Origin: Candidatus Omnitrophota bacterium
Lineage (GTDB): Bacteria; Omnitrophota; Omnitrophia; Omnitrophales; JACQLI01
Direction of reading: 5' to 3'
Assembly (NCBI GenBank): GCA_016204125.1
Contig: JACQLI010000050.1
Coordinates: 1-14,470, forward strand
Length of the DNA: 14,470 bases
Made by a program: the position numbers and the translations under genes. The notes beneath the pieces were generated by a model, which did not search any database, was not told the origin of the DNA, and saw only the letters and a list, made by a program, of their open reading frames with translations. Each line of letters starts with the position of its first letter. The first letter of the stretch is position 1. This document shows, piece by piece, positions 8,276-14,395 of this stretch.

Positions 8276-8776
8276 ATGAAACTAAAACACTTATTGTGGG
8301 CAGTGGGACTATTTGTTTTTACGTCAATTAACGGGTATAGTCAGGAGGGTGAAAAAACTGTGATTGAGGACGGGAAAAAAATTAAAATTCATTACACGCT
8401 TACCGTAGACGGTAAAGTTGTCGACAGTTCTGAAGGCCGTGAACCCCTCGAATATATCCAAGGAAAGGGGCAGATCATCACCGGTCTTGAGAAACGACTT
8501 GAGGGGCTTAATGTGGGTGATCGCCGTGAGGTTATCGTTGGCCCTGAAGATGCTTACGGAGTGGTGGACCCCGATGCCTTTGTCGAAATTGATAAATCAA
8601 GGCTTCCTAAGGGAGACATTCAGGTCGGCACCGTCCTTCAAATGGTTCGTCCCGATGGCCAGCAGTTACTTGTTACAGTTGCTGAAATCAAGGATGATGT
8701 GGTGGTGGTAAACGGGAATCACCCGTTAGCTGGCAAAGAATTGCATTTTGCGGTTGAGGTCATCGAAATTTCATAA
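8276..8776 (+). CDS. Exported SlyD-like FKBP peptidyl-prolyl isomerase
   Basis: This is a cis-trans prolyl isomerase/chaperone of the FKBP family, 166 residues. Residues 1-22 look like a Sec signal peptide (KLK, then a hydrophobic run LLWAVGLFVFTSI, cleavage likely after GYS), so the enzyme should act in the periplasm. The FKBP core shows KIHYTLTVDGKVVDSS (37-52), GKGQIITGLEKRLEGL (63-78) and PEDAYG (90-95). It then has the SlyD-type insert-in-flap region (about 96-145) and the signature NGNHPLAGKELHF (146-158). The His/Cys-rich metal tail of E. coli SlyD is absent. A strong AAGGAGG (8263-8269) overlaps the dnaE stop, so the gene is probably in the same operon. The family call is firm; the location rests on the signal peptide. 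Confidence 0.92.
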   Translation: MKLKHLLWAVGLFVFTSINGYSQEGEKTVIEDGKKIKIHYTLTVDGKVVDSSEGREPLEYIQGKGQIITGLEKRLEGLNVGDRREVIVGPEDAYGVVDPDAFVEIDKSRLPKGDIQVGTVLQMVRPDGQQLLVTVAEIKDDVVVVNGNHPLAGKELHFAVEVIEIS

Positions 8777-8793
8777 AGGAAGCGTAATCTAAA

Positions 8794-9888
8794 GTGGGAT
8801 TTCGATGCGGTATCGTAGGCTTGCCCAACGTCGGCAAGTCCACTATTTTTAACGCCCTTGCCAAGGCCAAAGCCCAGGCCTCCAATTATCCTTTCTGCAC
8901 GATTGATCCCAACGTAGGGATTGTTCCTGTGCCCGACCCTCGCCTCGACGCGTTGACTCAGTTGTATCATCCCGATAAAACTACACCGACCATCATTGAG
9001 TTTTATGACATTGCAGGACTCGTAAAAGGCGCTTCAGAGGGTGAGGGTCTTGGCAATCAATTTCTAGGGCATATCAAAGAGGTGGAAGCCATTCTCCATG
9101 TTGTCCGTTGTTTTGAAGATCCTGATATCGTTCACGTTTCAGGAAGTGTCGATCCTATTCGAGATACCGAGATTATCGATACCGAACTCTGTTTGAAAGA
9201 TCTGGATACCATAGCCAAACGATATGAGAAAACAGAAAAGCTCGCTCAATCGGGCGATAAGGATGCGCGGGAGAAAATGCCTCTTTATGCAAAAGTGAGG
9301 AAATCATTAGAAGAAGGGAAGCCTCTGCGCAAATTAGGTTTGACTGAGGAAGAGAAGAAGCTCGTTCGTGATATGGCCTTTCTTACGTTAAAGCCTGTCC
9401 TCTATTGTGCTAATGTCTCAGAATCTGATCTTCCCGAGGGAGGCAAACTGGTTCAGATTGTCAAAGAAAGGGCCCAGAAAGAAGGGGCTGAGATGGTGAT
9501 GATCTCAGGCAAGGTGGAGTCAGAACTCATTGATCTTTCCGAAACCGAGCAAAAGGAATTTCTAAAAGAACTTGGCCTCAAAGAGCCAGGCCTTCATTCT
9601 TTGATTCGGGCAGGTTATCGACTGCTCGATTTGATCACCTTTTTTACAGCAGGCGAGAAAGAGGTTCGAGCCTGGACAGTCAAACGGGGATCCAAAGCCC
9701 CCCAGGCGGCGGGACAAATTCACTCTGACTTTGAACGCGGTTTCATCCGAGCCGAAGTGATGAACTACAACGATTTAATCAAGTTTGGTTCAGCAATTGC
9801 CGTTAAAGAAAAAGGTCTTCTTCGAATTGAAGGTAAAGATTACGTGGTTCGCGACGGAGATGTGATGCTCTTTCGATTCAGCGTTTGA
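8794..9888 (+). CDS. ychF: Ribosome-associated ATPase/GTPase YchF (OLA1 family)
   Basis: YchF is a conserved P-loop NTPase of the Obg group that prefers ATP, binds ribosomes and has been linked to stress responses. The 364-residue product has the usual length. It starts MGFRCGIVG with the P-loop GLPNVGKST (9-17). The Walker B/G3 region is DIAGLVKGAS (72-81), followed by GLGNQFL (85-91). The NKxD position is replaced by NVSE (207-210), the family's mark of relaxed nucleotide choice. A coiled-coil insert lies near 130-195, and a TGS domain follows from about 280 to the conserved GDVMLFRF end. The GTG start is chosen because the family always begins with this MGF(K/R)CGIVG sequence. AAAGGA (8775-8780) is a somewhat distant ribosome site. 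It is the last gene of the guaB3 cluster. Confidence 0.97.
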   Translation: MGFRCGIVGLPNVGKSTIFNALAKAKAQASNYPFCTIDPNVGIVPVPDPRLDALTQLYHPDKTTPTIIEFYDIAGLVKGASEGEGLGNQFLGHIKEVEAILHVVRCFEDPDIVHVSGSVDPIRDTEIIDTELCLKDLDTIAKRYEKTEKLAQSGDKDAREKMPLYAKVRKSLEEGKPLRKLGLTEEEKKLVRDMAFLTLKPVLYCANVSESDLPEGGKLVQIVKERAQKEGAEMVMISGKVESELIDLSETEQKEFLKELGLKEPGLHSLIRAGYRLLDLITFFTAGEKEVRAWTVKRGSKAPQAAGQIHSDFERGFIRAEVMNYNDLIKFGSAIAVKEKGLLRIEGKDYVVRDGDVMLFRFSV

Positions 9889-9900
9889 AATTGACTTTCC

Positions 9901-9930
9901 TTTGCCTGAAAAAACTTGTTGACAGGCAAA
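9901..9930. repeat. Inverted repeat between ychF and the lipoprotein gene
   Basis: TTTGCCTG (9901-9908) and CAGGCAAA (9923-9930) are perfect 8-base arms separated by 14 bases. The right arm overlaps the end of a TTGACA box (9919-9924), so it could be an operator. As RNA it could be a weak terminator for ychF, but no T-tract follows directly. Confidence 0.45.
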
Positions 9931-9945
9931 AGAGATTGTTTTAAT
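9919..9945 (+). promoter_or_regulatory. Candidate promoter for the lipoprotein/beta-barrel pair
   Basis: A perfect TTGACA lies at 9919-9924. The best -10 candidate is TTTAAT (9940-9945), five of six to consensus but only 15 bases away, which is short; TAATTT at 17 bases is a poorer match. It is the only promoter-like sequence in the 84-base gap after ychF, where a new transcription unit seems to begin. Confidence 0.35.
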
Positions 9946-9972
9946 TTACTACCCAAACAAGGGAGGACTGGT

Positions 9973-10323
9973 TTGAGGAAATATTTTTCTCGGATTTTTC
10001 TTCTTCTTTTCTTACTCTCCATTTCCGTTTCCTGCGTCACCTACTACCGAGTAGATGATGCGGGAAGACCAATCCCAGATTCAGAGGTAACAAGGTGGAG
10101 TTGTGATCCTGCTCCAGGCCCTGAATTTCGCGAGTCAGGGGGGTGTGATCGCGATTATTATGCCTTCGGCTGTCTTGGACCAGGCACATTAGGGAAGCAA
10201 AGCGATCCGTACGGAGATGCTTTGCGTTTTCGCCCACCCTTTATTCAAAGACCAATAGACCCTGCAGCGATTCAAGAGGGTTTTTTGAACGACCGTTTTA
10301 GAGTCCAAAGCAATCCAGACTGA
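9973..10323 (+). CDS. Small exported protein, probable lipoprotein, unknown function
   Basis: I do not recognise a family. A TTG start at 9973 is chosen because GGGAGG (9961-9966) lies 6 bases before it and because it places a signal peptide exactly at the N-terminus: RKYFSR, then a hydrophobic run of Ile/Leu/Phe, then SVSC. The Cys at residue 20 would be the lipidated residue, though Ser at -3 makes the lipobox atypical. The mature part, about 97 residues, is rich in Asp, Pro, Gly and Arg. It has three more Cys (WSC, GGC, FGC) that could form a disulfide outside the cytoplasm. The stop overlaps the start of the next gene by one base (TGATG). Translational coupling to the beta-barrel suggests an envelope role beside it. 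Confidence 0.72.
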   Translation: MRKYFSRIFLLLFLLSISVSCVTYYRVDDAGRPIPDSEVTRWSCDPAPGPEFRESGGCDRDYYAFGCLGPGTLGKQSDPYGDALRFRPPFIQRPIDPAAIQEGFLNDRFRVQSNPD

Positions 10324-11612
10324 TGAAAAAAATTCTCTCAACGCCACACTCCGTTGCCTCCTATGTAGTCATTGTACTCATCATTGCATCTTTTCAAACC
10401 CCAAGAGCATTTGGGGCACTTTTTGAAAAGATTGATAGATATACAGAAACAGCCCTAGGGGAAGTTGAAACTTTCGCAGAGAAAACTCCCCTCAAGATGC
10501 TTAATGACGAGAGAAATAAATGGGCCGAAAAATACGCGCTGCGAGTTAAGCCCTACTTCAAGGCTCAGTTTGATATTACGGATAACGTCTTCAAAGTACC
10601 CGATCCAGATAAGTCAGACCTTCTTTGGACTTACACTCCAGGAGTGACTATCGACTATCAAGCAGAGTATGGACGGATAGGCGTTGCCTACGAGGCCGAA
10701 TTCAAATATTTCACGAAGTTCCCAAAGCAGAATGAACAAGATCAAGCTTTTGCAGCTTATGCGGATCTTTATCCCACACAACAGAGTTATATCAACGTGA
10801 CAGAAAATTTGGCACAAGAAGGAGCTACTGCAGGAGCTAGATTTCTTGAGCCTATAAACTATCTAGACAACACGGTCAATATCACTGCTGGATATAAGAT
10901 CGAAAGACATACCTTAGAATTTAGCTTTCAGGACTTTTTTAGAAATTACGCCTCAGAAATCCACCGTCGTTTCGATTATGACGACGACAAGTTCTCAGGA
11001 CGGCTTTACTGGGACATTACGGATAAAATGAAATACTATCTGAGTTACAGTCTGGGTTTTATCGAGTACGACGAAGATCCTGCCAGAAGCACAACCTACC
11101 ACGAACTCTTGCCTGTAGGGCTTCAAGGCATCATGCCTGGGGGCGCTGTCGTTTCTGCCAATGCGGGCGTTAATCTACGCAATGTTCATAGTGATCACCG
11201 CAACGACTTTCACTACTTTGTGACATCCATTTCCCTGAAGAAAACATTCGGTGAGAAAACAACGGCTGAGATTGTCCTTTTGAGAAGGCCGGTCGAGGCT
11301 ACCTTCGACAACCAAACCATCTTCGACGAAAAACTTCTTTACGGAGGCGTTTCATATGTCCTGGCACCTAAGGTTAGAGTCAGGTTAGGTGTTTCCGTTG
11401 CCAATCGTGATTTCGAGGAACCTGCGGTTGTGGGTCCCCTCAGTGTTAAACGGACCGACGATTCCTTTGGAATCAACCTAGGGTTCGATTACGCGGCTAA
11501 GAAATGGCTTATTTGGCACTTTGATTATCGCTACGAGAGAAGAAACTCCAACATTTCTGGGTTTGATTATACCGAGAACCGCCTCTCCATAGGCACAACC
11601 CTTCCTCTTTAA
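10323..11612 (+). CDS. Outer-membrane beta-barrel protein (BBP2/porin-like)
   Basis: The 429-residue protein has a Sec signal peptide (MKK, hydrophobic VVIVLIIASF, cleavage likely after AFG at 29-31). A short charged helical region (about 35-75) follows. The rest is long alternating polar/hydrophobic strands rich in Tyr, Phe and Asp, as expected of a beta-barrel; the last strands include WHFDYRYERRN and ENRLSIGTTLPL. The segment YFKAQFDITDNVF, followed by a PGV motif, resembles the putative beta-barrel porin 2 (BBP2_2) family. It is probably in the outer membrane as a pore or anchor; the substrate is unknown. It overlaps the preceding lipoprotein gene by one base, so the two are likely co-expressed. 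Barrel nature is fairly sure, family name less so. Confidence 0.82.
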   Translation: MKKILSTPHSVASYVVIVLIIASFQTPRAFGALFEKIDRYTETALGEVETFAEKTPLKMLNDERNKWAEKYALRVKPYFKAQFDITDNVFKVPDPDKSDLLWTYTPGVTIDYQAEYGRIGVAYEAEFKYFTKFPKQNEQDQAFAAYADLYPTQQSYINVTENLAQEGATAGARFLEPINYLDNTVNITAGYKIERHTLEFSFQDFFRNYASEIHRRFDYDDDKFSGRLYWDITDKMKYYLSYSLGFIEYDEDPARSTTYHELLPVGLQGIMPGGAVVSANAGVNLRNVHSDHRNDFHYFVTSISLKKTFGEKTTAEIVLLRRPVEATFDNQTIFDEKLLYGGVSYVLAPKVRVRLGVSVANRDFEEPAVVGPLSVKRTDDSFGINLGFDYAAKKWLIWHFDYRYERRNSNISGFDYTENRLSIGTTLPL

Positions 11613-11653
11613 GTCTCTTTAGTTCGTTCCCCATTGACAGTCTTATTTTCCTT

Positions 11654-11681
11654 AAACCTTTTGGGGTATTTTTCCGTCTAA
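11654..11681 (+). promoter_or_regulatory. Weak candidate ECF-type promoter of the sigma operon
   Basis: GTCTAA (11676-11681) equals the -10 element of many RpoE-type sigma factors. It stands 15 bases after AAACCTT (11654-11660), which shares only AAC/CTT features with the usual GGAACTT -35. It lies 17 bases before the first gene of the operon that encodes an ECF sigma factor, so self-activation is possible. A lone TTGACA (11634-11639) has no good partner at normal spacing. Low confidence. Confidence 0.25.
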
Positions 11682-11698
11682 TAGGTGAAAGGTGAGAA

Positions 11699-12190
11699 AT
11701 GATACGTAAGTTAATCCTCATTCTGATCCTGATGAGTAACCTTCCTCTTTATGCAGAGGTGGGAGGCGAGGCAGGCGAACCCTCCTCCGAGGAAATGGTC
11801 TTTAAGGAATTTGAGAGATTGCAGGCTCTTAAAGAACAAGATCCCGAAGCGTATCATCAAATTATCCAGGAAAGAAAAGAGAGGTTAAAACAGGACCTCG
11901 AGAAACTCCGCCACGAGCGGCAGGATAGGTTTGGCGCCTTCCTCCAGAAGGAGAAGGAATTTAGGAAAAGAAAGCTTGAATATTTCAGGGTGCGTCATCC
12001 CCAGGCTTTTCAAAGATTTGCCGCCCAGCGCTTGAGGCGTCTTGATGAGGCCAGACAAAGAAACCCCGAACGCTTCCAAAGATTTATGGAAGAACACCCT
12101 CGTGTAAGAGAAAGGTATGAAAAATATCATCGCAGACAGGATCGTGTTTCAGGGGAACGTTTCATGCGTCGCAAAAGGATGGATCGATGA
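11699..12190 (+). CDS. Exported basic helical protein, first gene of the ECF sigma operon
   Basis: I recognise no named family. The 163-residue product has a clear signal peptide (MIRK, then LILILILMSN, cleavage likely after LYA at 17-19). The rest is almost wholly predicted helix, extremely charged, with no Cys. I count about 40 Lys/Arg against about 29 Asp/Glu in the mature part. The C-terminal half shows 11-residue units beginning H/N-P: HPQAFQRFAAQ (100-110), NPERFQRFMEE (122-132) and HPRVRERYEKY (133-143), with a related DPEAY at 48-52. Size, helix content and position recall periplasmic sensors such as CpxP/Spy or CnrX, but the LTxxQ motif is absent. AAAGGTGA (11688-11695) precedes the ATG. 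The stop overlaps the sigma gene by 4 bases (ATGA). Confidence 0.8.
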   Translation: MIRKLILILILMSNLPLYAEVGGEAGEPSSEEMVFKEFERLQALKEQDPEAYHQIIQERKERLKQDLEKLRHERQDRFGAFLQKEKEFRKRKLEYFRVRHPQAFQRFAAQRLRRLDEARQRNPERFQRFMEEHPRVRERYEKYHRRQDRVSGERFMRRKRMDR

Positions 12191-12801
12191 AGGGCGACGG
12201 GACCCTTGATAAAAGCGATCTTGACCTTGTCATTGAGGCACGAGAAGGAAAGGAAGCCGCCTATTCAGAACTCGTGAGGCGCCATATGGAGAAAGCCGTG
12301 CAACTTGCTTCTATTGCGGTGGGCAATTACGAAGATGCGAAAGACGTTTCACAAGAGGCATTTGTCAAGGCGTACCATGGTTTAAAGAAGTTTGAAATGA
12401 AATCCAAATTTTCCACGTGGTTTTATCGGATTCTGATGAATACAGCGCAAGACTTTGTTCGGAAAAGAAACTGGAAGAGATTTCTTATATGGAAAGAAGA
12501 GAGTAAAATGGAAGAGTTCTTTGAACGAAGAGAGAGCGCCGTAGCTTCGCCTAAAGTCAGGGTTCTTCAAAAGGAACTGGGCGAACATATAGCAAGAGCT
12601 ATCAAGAATCTCCCTTTTAAACAACAGTGGGTTTTTACTTTGAGATTTATGGAAGGATTTTCAATCCAAGAAATCAGTGAAAGTGTACAGGTTTCAGAAG
12701 GGACGGTGAAGGCTACGCTCCATTTCGCTATTCAAAAATTCAAGAAGGAGATCCTTCCCTACCTTCAAGAAGAGCAAGGGGGTGTTCATCATGGCATTTG
12801 A
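12187..12801 (+). CDS. ECF-type RNA polymerase sigma factor
   Basis: This is a sigma70-family factor of the extracytoplasmic-function group, 204 residues, the usual size. Sigma region 2 spans about 24-95 and includes NYEDAKDVSQEAFVKAY (47-63) for core and -10 contact and FSTWFYRILMNTAQDFVRKR (75-94) for promoter melting. A variable linker follows. Region 4 spans about 130-188, with the helix-turn-helix FSIQEISESVQVSEGTVKATLHFA (158-181) for -35 recognition. It lacks regions 1 and 3. The ATG overlaps the stop of the upstream exported protein (ATGA), and the reading frame overlaps the next gene by 11 bases, so the three products should be made together. The regulon is unknown; the operon's own promoter is a natural target. 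Confidence 0.95.
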   Translation: MKGDGTLDKSDLDLVIEAREGKEAAYSELVRRHMEKAVQLASIAVGNYEDAKDVSQEAFVKAYHGLKKFEMKSKFSTWFYRILMNTAQDFVRKRNWKRFLIWKEESKMEEFFERRESAVASPKVRVLQKELGEHIARAIKNLPFKQQWVFTLRFMEGFSIQEISESVQVSEGTVKATLHFAIQKFKKEILPYLQEEQGGVHHGI

Positions 12802-13243
12802 TCAGGAAGAAGAGAAAATACGTAAGGTACTCGAGTCCTATAAGTTGAGACGCCCCCCTGAAAACCTTATGAAGAACTACGAAGAAGAAGTGTTAAAGAA
12901 AATCAAAATTCCCCAAGGCTTCCCATTTCTTGGAATGGGGATTTCTCTAGCATTCGTTCTGGCTTTGCTTTTGGGCTTTGCGTTCTTTTTCCATCTTCAA
13001 ACGCAATCCCTCAAAAAGGAGATCAAGCTTTCTCCTTCCGTATCGCAGACAGTCTCTCTTTCAGAAAAGACGAAGGTGACTACAAGCTCATCTGAAGGGG
13101 AGGATATTCTTTTTGAAAGAATGGCCGGCGAACTTTTTATCTTAGAAATGTTGGGAGAAGACGAGGGAATTCTCGAAGATTTTGATCGAATCGAAGAAGA
13201 TCTTGAAATCTTTCCTCAAGGAGGAACACAAATATGGCATTAA
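12791..13243 (+). CDS. Single-pass membrane protein, candidate anti-sigma factor
   Basis: The 150-residue product sits directly after the ECF sigma gene, where anti-sigma factors usually lie. It has a cytoplasmic N-terminal part of about 45 residues (including RPPENLMKNYEEEVLKKI, 21-38), one strong membrane helix at about 47-68, and an outer domain of about 80 residues. It lacks the zinc anti-sigma HxxxCxxC motif and has no Cys. The outer part is strikingly acidic: residues 102-140 hold 16 Asp/Glu and two Arg. ATG 12791 is preferred over GTG 12782 because AAGGGGG (12776-12782) lies 8 bases before it. It overlaps the sigma gene by 11 bases and the next gene by 10. The function is inferred from topology and position only. 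Confidence 0.72.
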   Translation: MAFDQEEEKIRKVLESYKLRRPPENLMKNYEEEVLKKIKIPQGFPFLGMGISLAFVLALLLGFAFFFHLQTQSLKKEIKLSPSVSQTVSLSEKTKVTTSSSEGEDILFERMAGELFILEMLGEDEGILEDFDRIEEDLEIFPQGGTQIWH

Positions 13244-13803
13244 CCCCTTCTACAATGTTGGCTCTTGGAACCAATGCTCCTGATTTTGACCTTCCCGATG
13301 TTGTTTCAGGTCAAACCATTTCACTGCGTACTTTTGCTCGCAAGAAAGCACTTCTCGTGATGTTTATCTGCAAACACTGTCCTTATGTGCAACACATCAA
13401 AAAGGAGCTCACTAGACTCGGCAAAGACTATGCGATGAAGGACATAGGCATTGTGGCGATCAGTTCAAATGATGTAGCAGGTTATCCAGATGACGCCCCT
13501 GATAAGCTTAAAGAAATGGCTAAGGAGCTTAGCTTTGCCTTTCCTCTTTGTTATGATGAGAGTCAAAATGTGGCCAAAGCTTACTCTGCAGCCTGTACAC
13601 CAGATTTTTTTCTTTTTAACCGCGAGAGAAAGCTTGTATACAGAGGACAGCTTGACGAGAGTCGTCCCGGGAACGGAAAACCTGTGACGGGGAAGGATTT
13701 ACGGGCCTCCATTGAGGCCGTTTTAGCTGATAAACCTGTAAACCCTGATCAAAAACCGAGCGTTGGCTGCAACATCAAATGGAAACGAGGCAACGCTATC
13801 TAG
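13234..13803 (+). CDS. Peroxiredoxin/thioredoxin-like protein (PRX_like1 type)
   Basis: This is a thioredoxin-fold protein of the AhpC/TSA-like branch, 189 residues, without a signal peptide and so probably cytoplasmic. The fold begins with GTNAPDFDLPDV (12-23). The redox motif CKHCPYV starts at Cys46, with Cys49 the second cysteine. The cis-Pro loop is CTPDFFLF (121-128), with Pro123. The conserved tail is SVGCNIKWK (176-184), with Cys179. The CxxC plus extra Cys121 and Cys179 point to thiol-disulfide or peroxide chemistry; the true substrate of this subfamily is not established. A strong AAGGAGG (13218-13224) lies inside the preceding gene, and the ATG overlaps it by 10 bases. It is the last gene of the sigma operon and could be an effector. 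Confidence 0.9.
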   Translation: MALTPSTMLALGTNAPDFDLPDVVSGQTISLRTFARKKALLVMFICKHCPYVQHIKKELTRLGKDYAMKDIGIVAISSNDVAGYPDDAPDKLKEMAKELSFAFPLCYDESQNVAKAYSAACTPDFFLFNRERKLVYRGQLDESRPGNGKPVTGKDLRASIEAVLADKPVNPDQKPSVGCNIKWKRGNAI

Positions 13804-13813
13804 TCCGCCTCGT
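13785..13813. terminator. Weak shared hairpin between convergent genes
   Basis: ACGAGGC (13785-13791) pairs with GCCTCGT (13807-13813) across a 15-base loop that includes the stop of the peroxiredoxin-like gene. It lies between two converging genes whose stops are 15 bases apart. Neither side has a proper T-tract (CTCACC on the + strand, TTCC on the - strand), so it is at best a weak two-way terminator. Confidence 0.25.
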
Positions 13814-13818
13814 CTCAC

Positions 13819-14208
13819 CTAAGATAATTTTTCAATCAAGATGTAAGATTCAAAGACTGTTTTCCAGTCTAGGATTACACGAATAGTTAGAGTTGTCGGC
13901 TTTTCGATAGCGAAATCAACTGGAAAAGGGTGTTTGTGCCAACGGAAGATGACGCTGTCCGTGACTGGTTCTATATCCATGTGGGGACTTTTCGCAGCCG
14001 TTCCGTAATCCGTGCTGTATTCAATAATTTCTTTATGAAAGCGCTTGTCTTTTCGCCAACAAGTCACCGCGTAAATTGCTCCCAAGTAGCAGGGGAAACT
14101 CGGCACATAAATATTGCTATGAACCAGTTCGGCAGTGTAAGAATCCTGTTTTCCTTCAAGGAATTCTTTGCAAATCAAAAATTGAAGCAGTTGAATTTCG
14201 TCACGCAT
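13819..14208 (-). CDS. Hypothetical protein, DUF6941-like
   Basis: The 129-residue product has no signal peptide or membrane helix. The pattern (an early FLICKEF strand, NIYVPSFPCYLGAIYAV near 32-48, and a final TIRVILDWKTVFESYILIEK) resembles the small beta-rich DUF6941 proteins of unknown function. That is recognition by eye, not a search result. It has three Cys, none in a known motif. It is the only minus-strand gene in the window and faces the peroxiredoxin-like gene tail to tail. No Shine-Dalgarno precedes the ATG, but TGCTATAAT ends 6 bases before it, so the message may start at the ATG itself. An overlapping + strand frame of similar length is considered its shadow. Confidence 0.62.
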   Translation of the reverse strand: MRDEIQLLQFLICKEFLEGKQDSYTAELVHSNIYVPSFPCYLGAIYAVTCWRKDKRFHKEIIEYSTDYGTAAKSPHMDIEPVTDSVIFRWHKHPFPVDFAIEKPTTLTIRVILDWKTVFESYILIEKLS

Positions 14209-14212
14209 GCGT
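14203..14212. repeat. 10-base palindrome over the start codon of the minus gene
   Basis: ACGCATGCGT is a perfect palindrome centred on the ATG (14206-14208, minus strand) and thus on the predicted transcription start. It could be an operator, but a 10-base palindrome may also be chance. Confidence 0.25.
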
Positions 14213-14214
14213 CA

Positions 14215-14223
14215 ATTATAGCA
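14215..14223 (-). promoter_or_regulatory. Extended -10 promoter of the minus-strand gene
   Basis: Read on the minus strand, TGCTATAAT is a perfect extended -10 element (TGnTATAAT). The -35 region is only a T-rich stretch (complement of the A-run at 14240-14247), which an extended -10 tolerates. The ATG begins 6 bases after TATAAT, where transcription should start. Confidence 0.6.
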
Positions 14224-14264
14224 ACCTCTCAGCGTTCAGAAAAAAAAGTTTTCTTGACCCAAGG

Positions 14265-14284
14265 CTTGAATAGATCTTTTCAAG
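14265..14284. repeat. Small inverted repeat in the gene-free end
   Basis: CTTGAA (14265-14270) and TTCAAG (14279-14284) form a 6-bp stem with an 8-base loop, followed on the + strand by GGGGTTTTGTC. It may be a weak terminator of nothing visible, or chance. Confidence 0.2.
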
Positions 14285-14328
14285 GGGTTTTGTCATTAGT
14301 TAATAAATGAGGTTTTTCAGATAGTTAG

Positions 14329-14385
14329 TTGGGGTCAGAGCTAAGCATAAGTTATGCATGACTGATGACGGCCGAGATACCCCAA
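14329..14385. repeat. 57-base element with terminal inverted repeats and inner palindrome
   Basis: TTGGGGT (14329-14335) and ACCCCAA (14379-14385) are perfect 7-base ends facing each other. Inside lies GCATAAGTTATGC (14345-14357), a palindrome with a single central base. The left part, GGGGTCAGAGCTAAGC, looks like the arm of REP elements linked to Y1 (RayT) transposases as I remember them. This is a tentative likeness, and no transposase is near. Confidence 0.4.
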
Positions 14386-14395
14386 AAATCTAGAT

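Noticed and set aside
9916..9972. Earlier start for the lipoprotein gene (ATG form upstream of 9973)
   Set aside because: It would place a charged 19-residue extension before the signal peptide and overlap the promoter; GGGAGG fits the TTG at 9973.
11641..11675. Terminator after the beta-barrel gene
   Set aside because: The T-run at 11669-11673 is preceded only by a 3-4 bp weak stem, not a stable hairpin.
12782..12790. GTG start three codons before ATG 12791
   Set aside because: The GTG lies within the ribosome site itself; the ATG has correct spacing.
13930..14310. 126-codon + strand frame opposite the minus gene
   Set aside because: It has no ribosome site or promoter, while the minus frame has a perfect extended -10 and a plausible family pattern.
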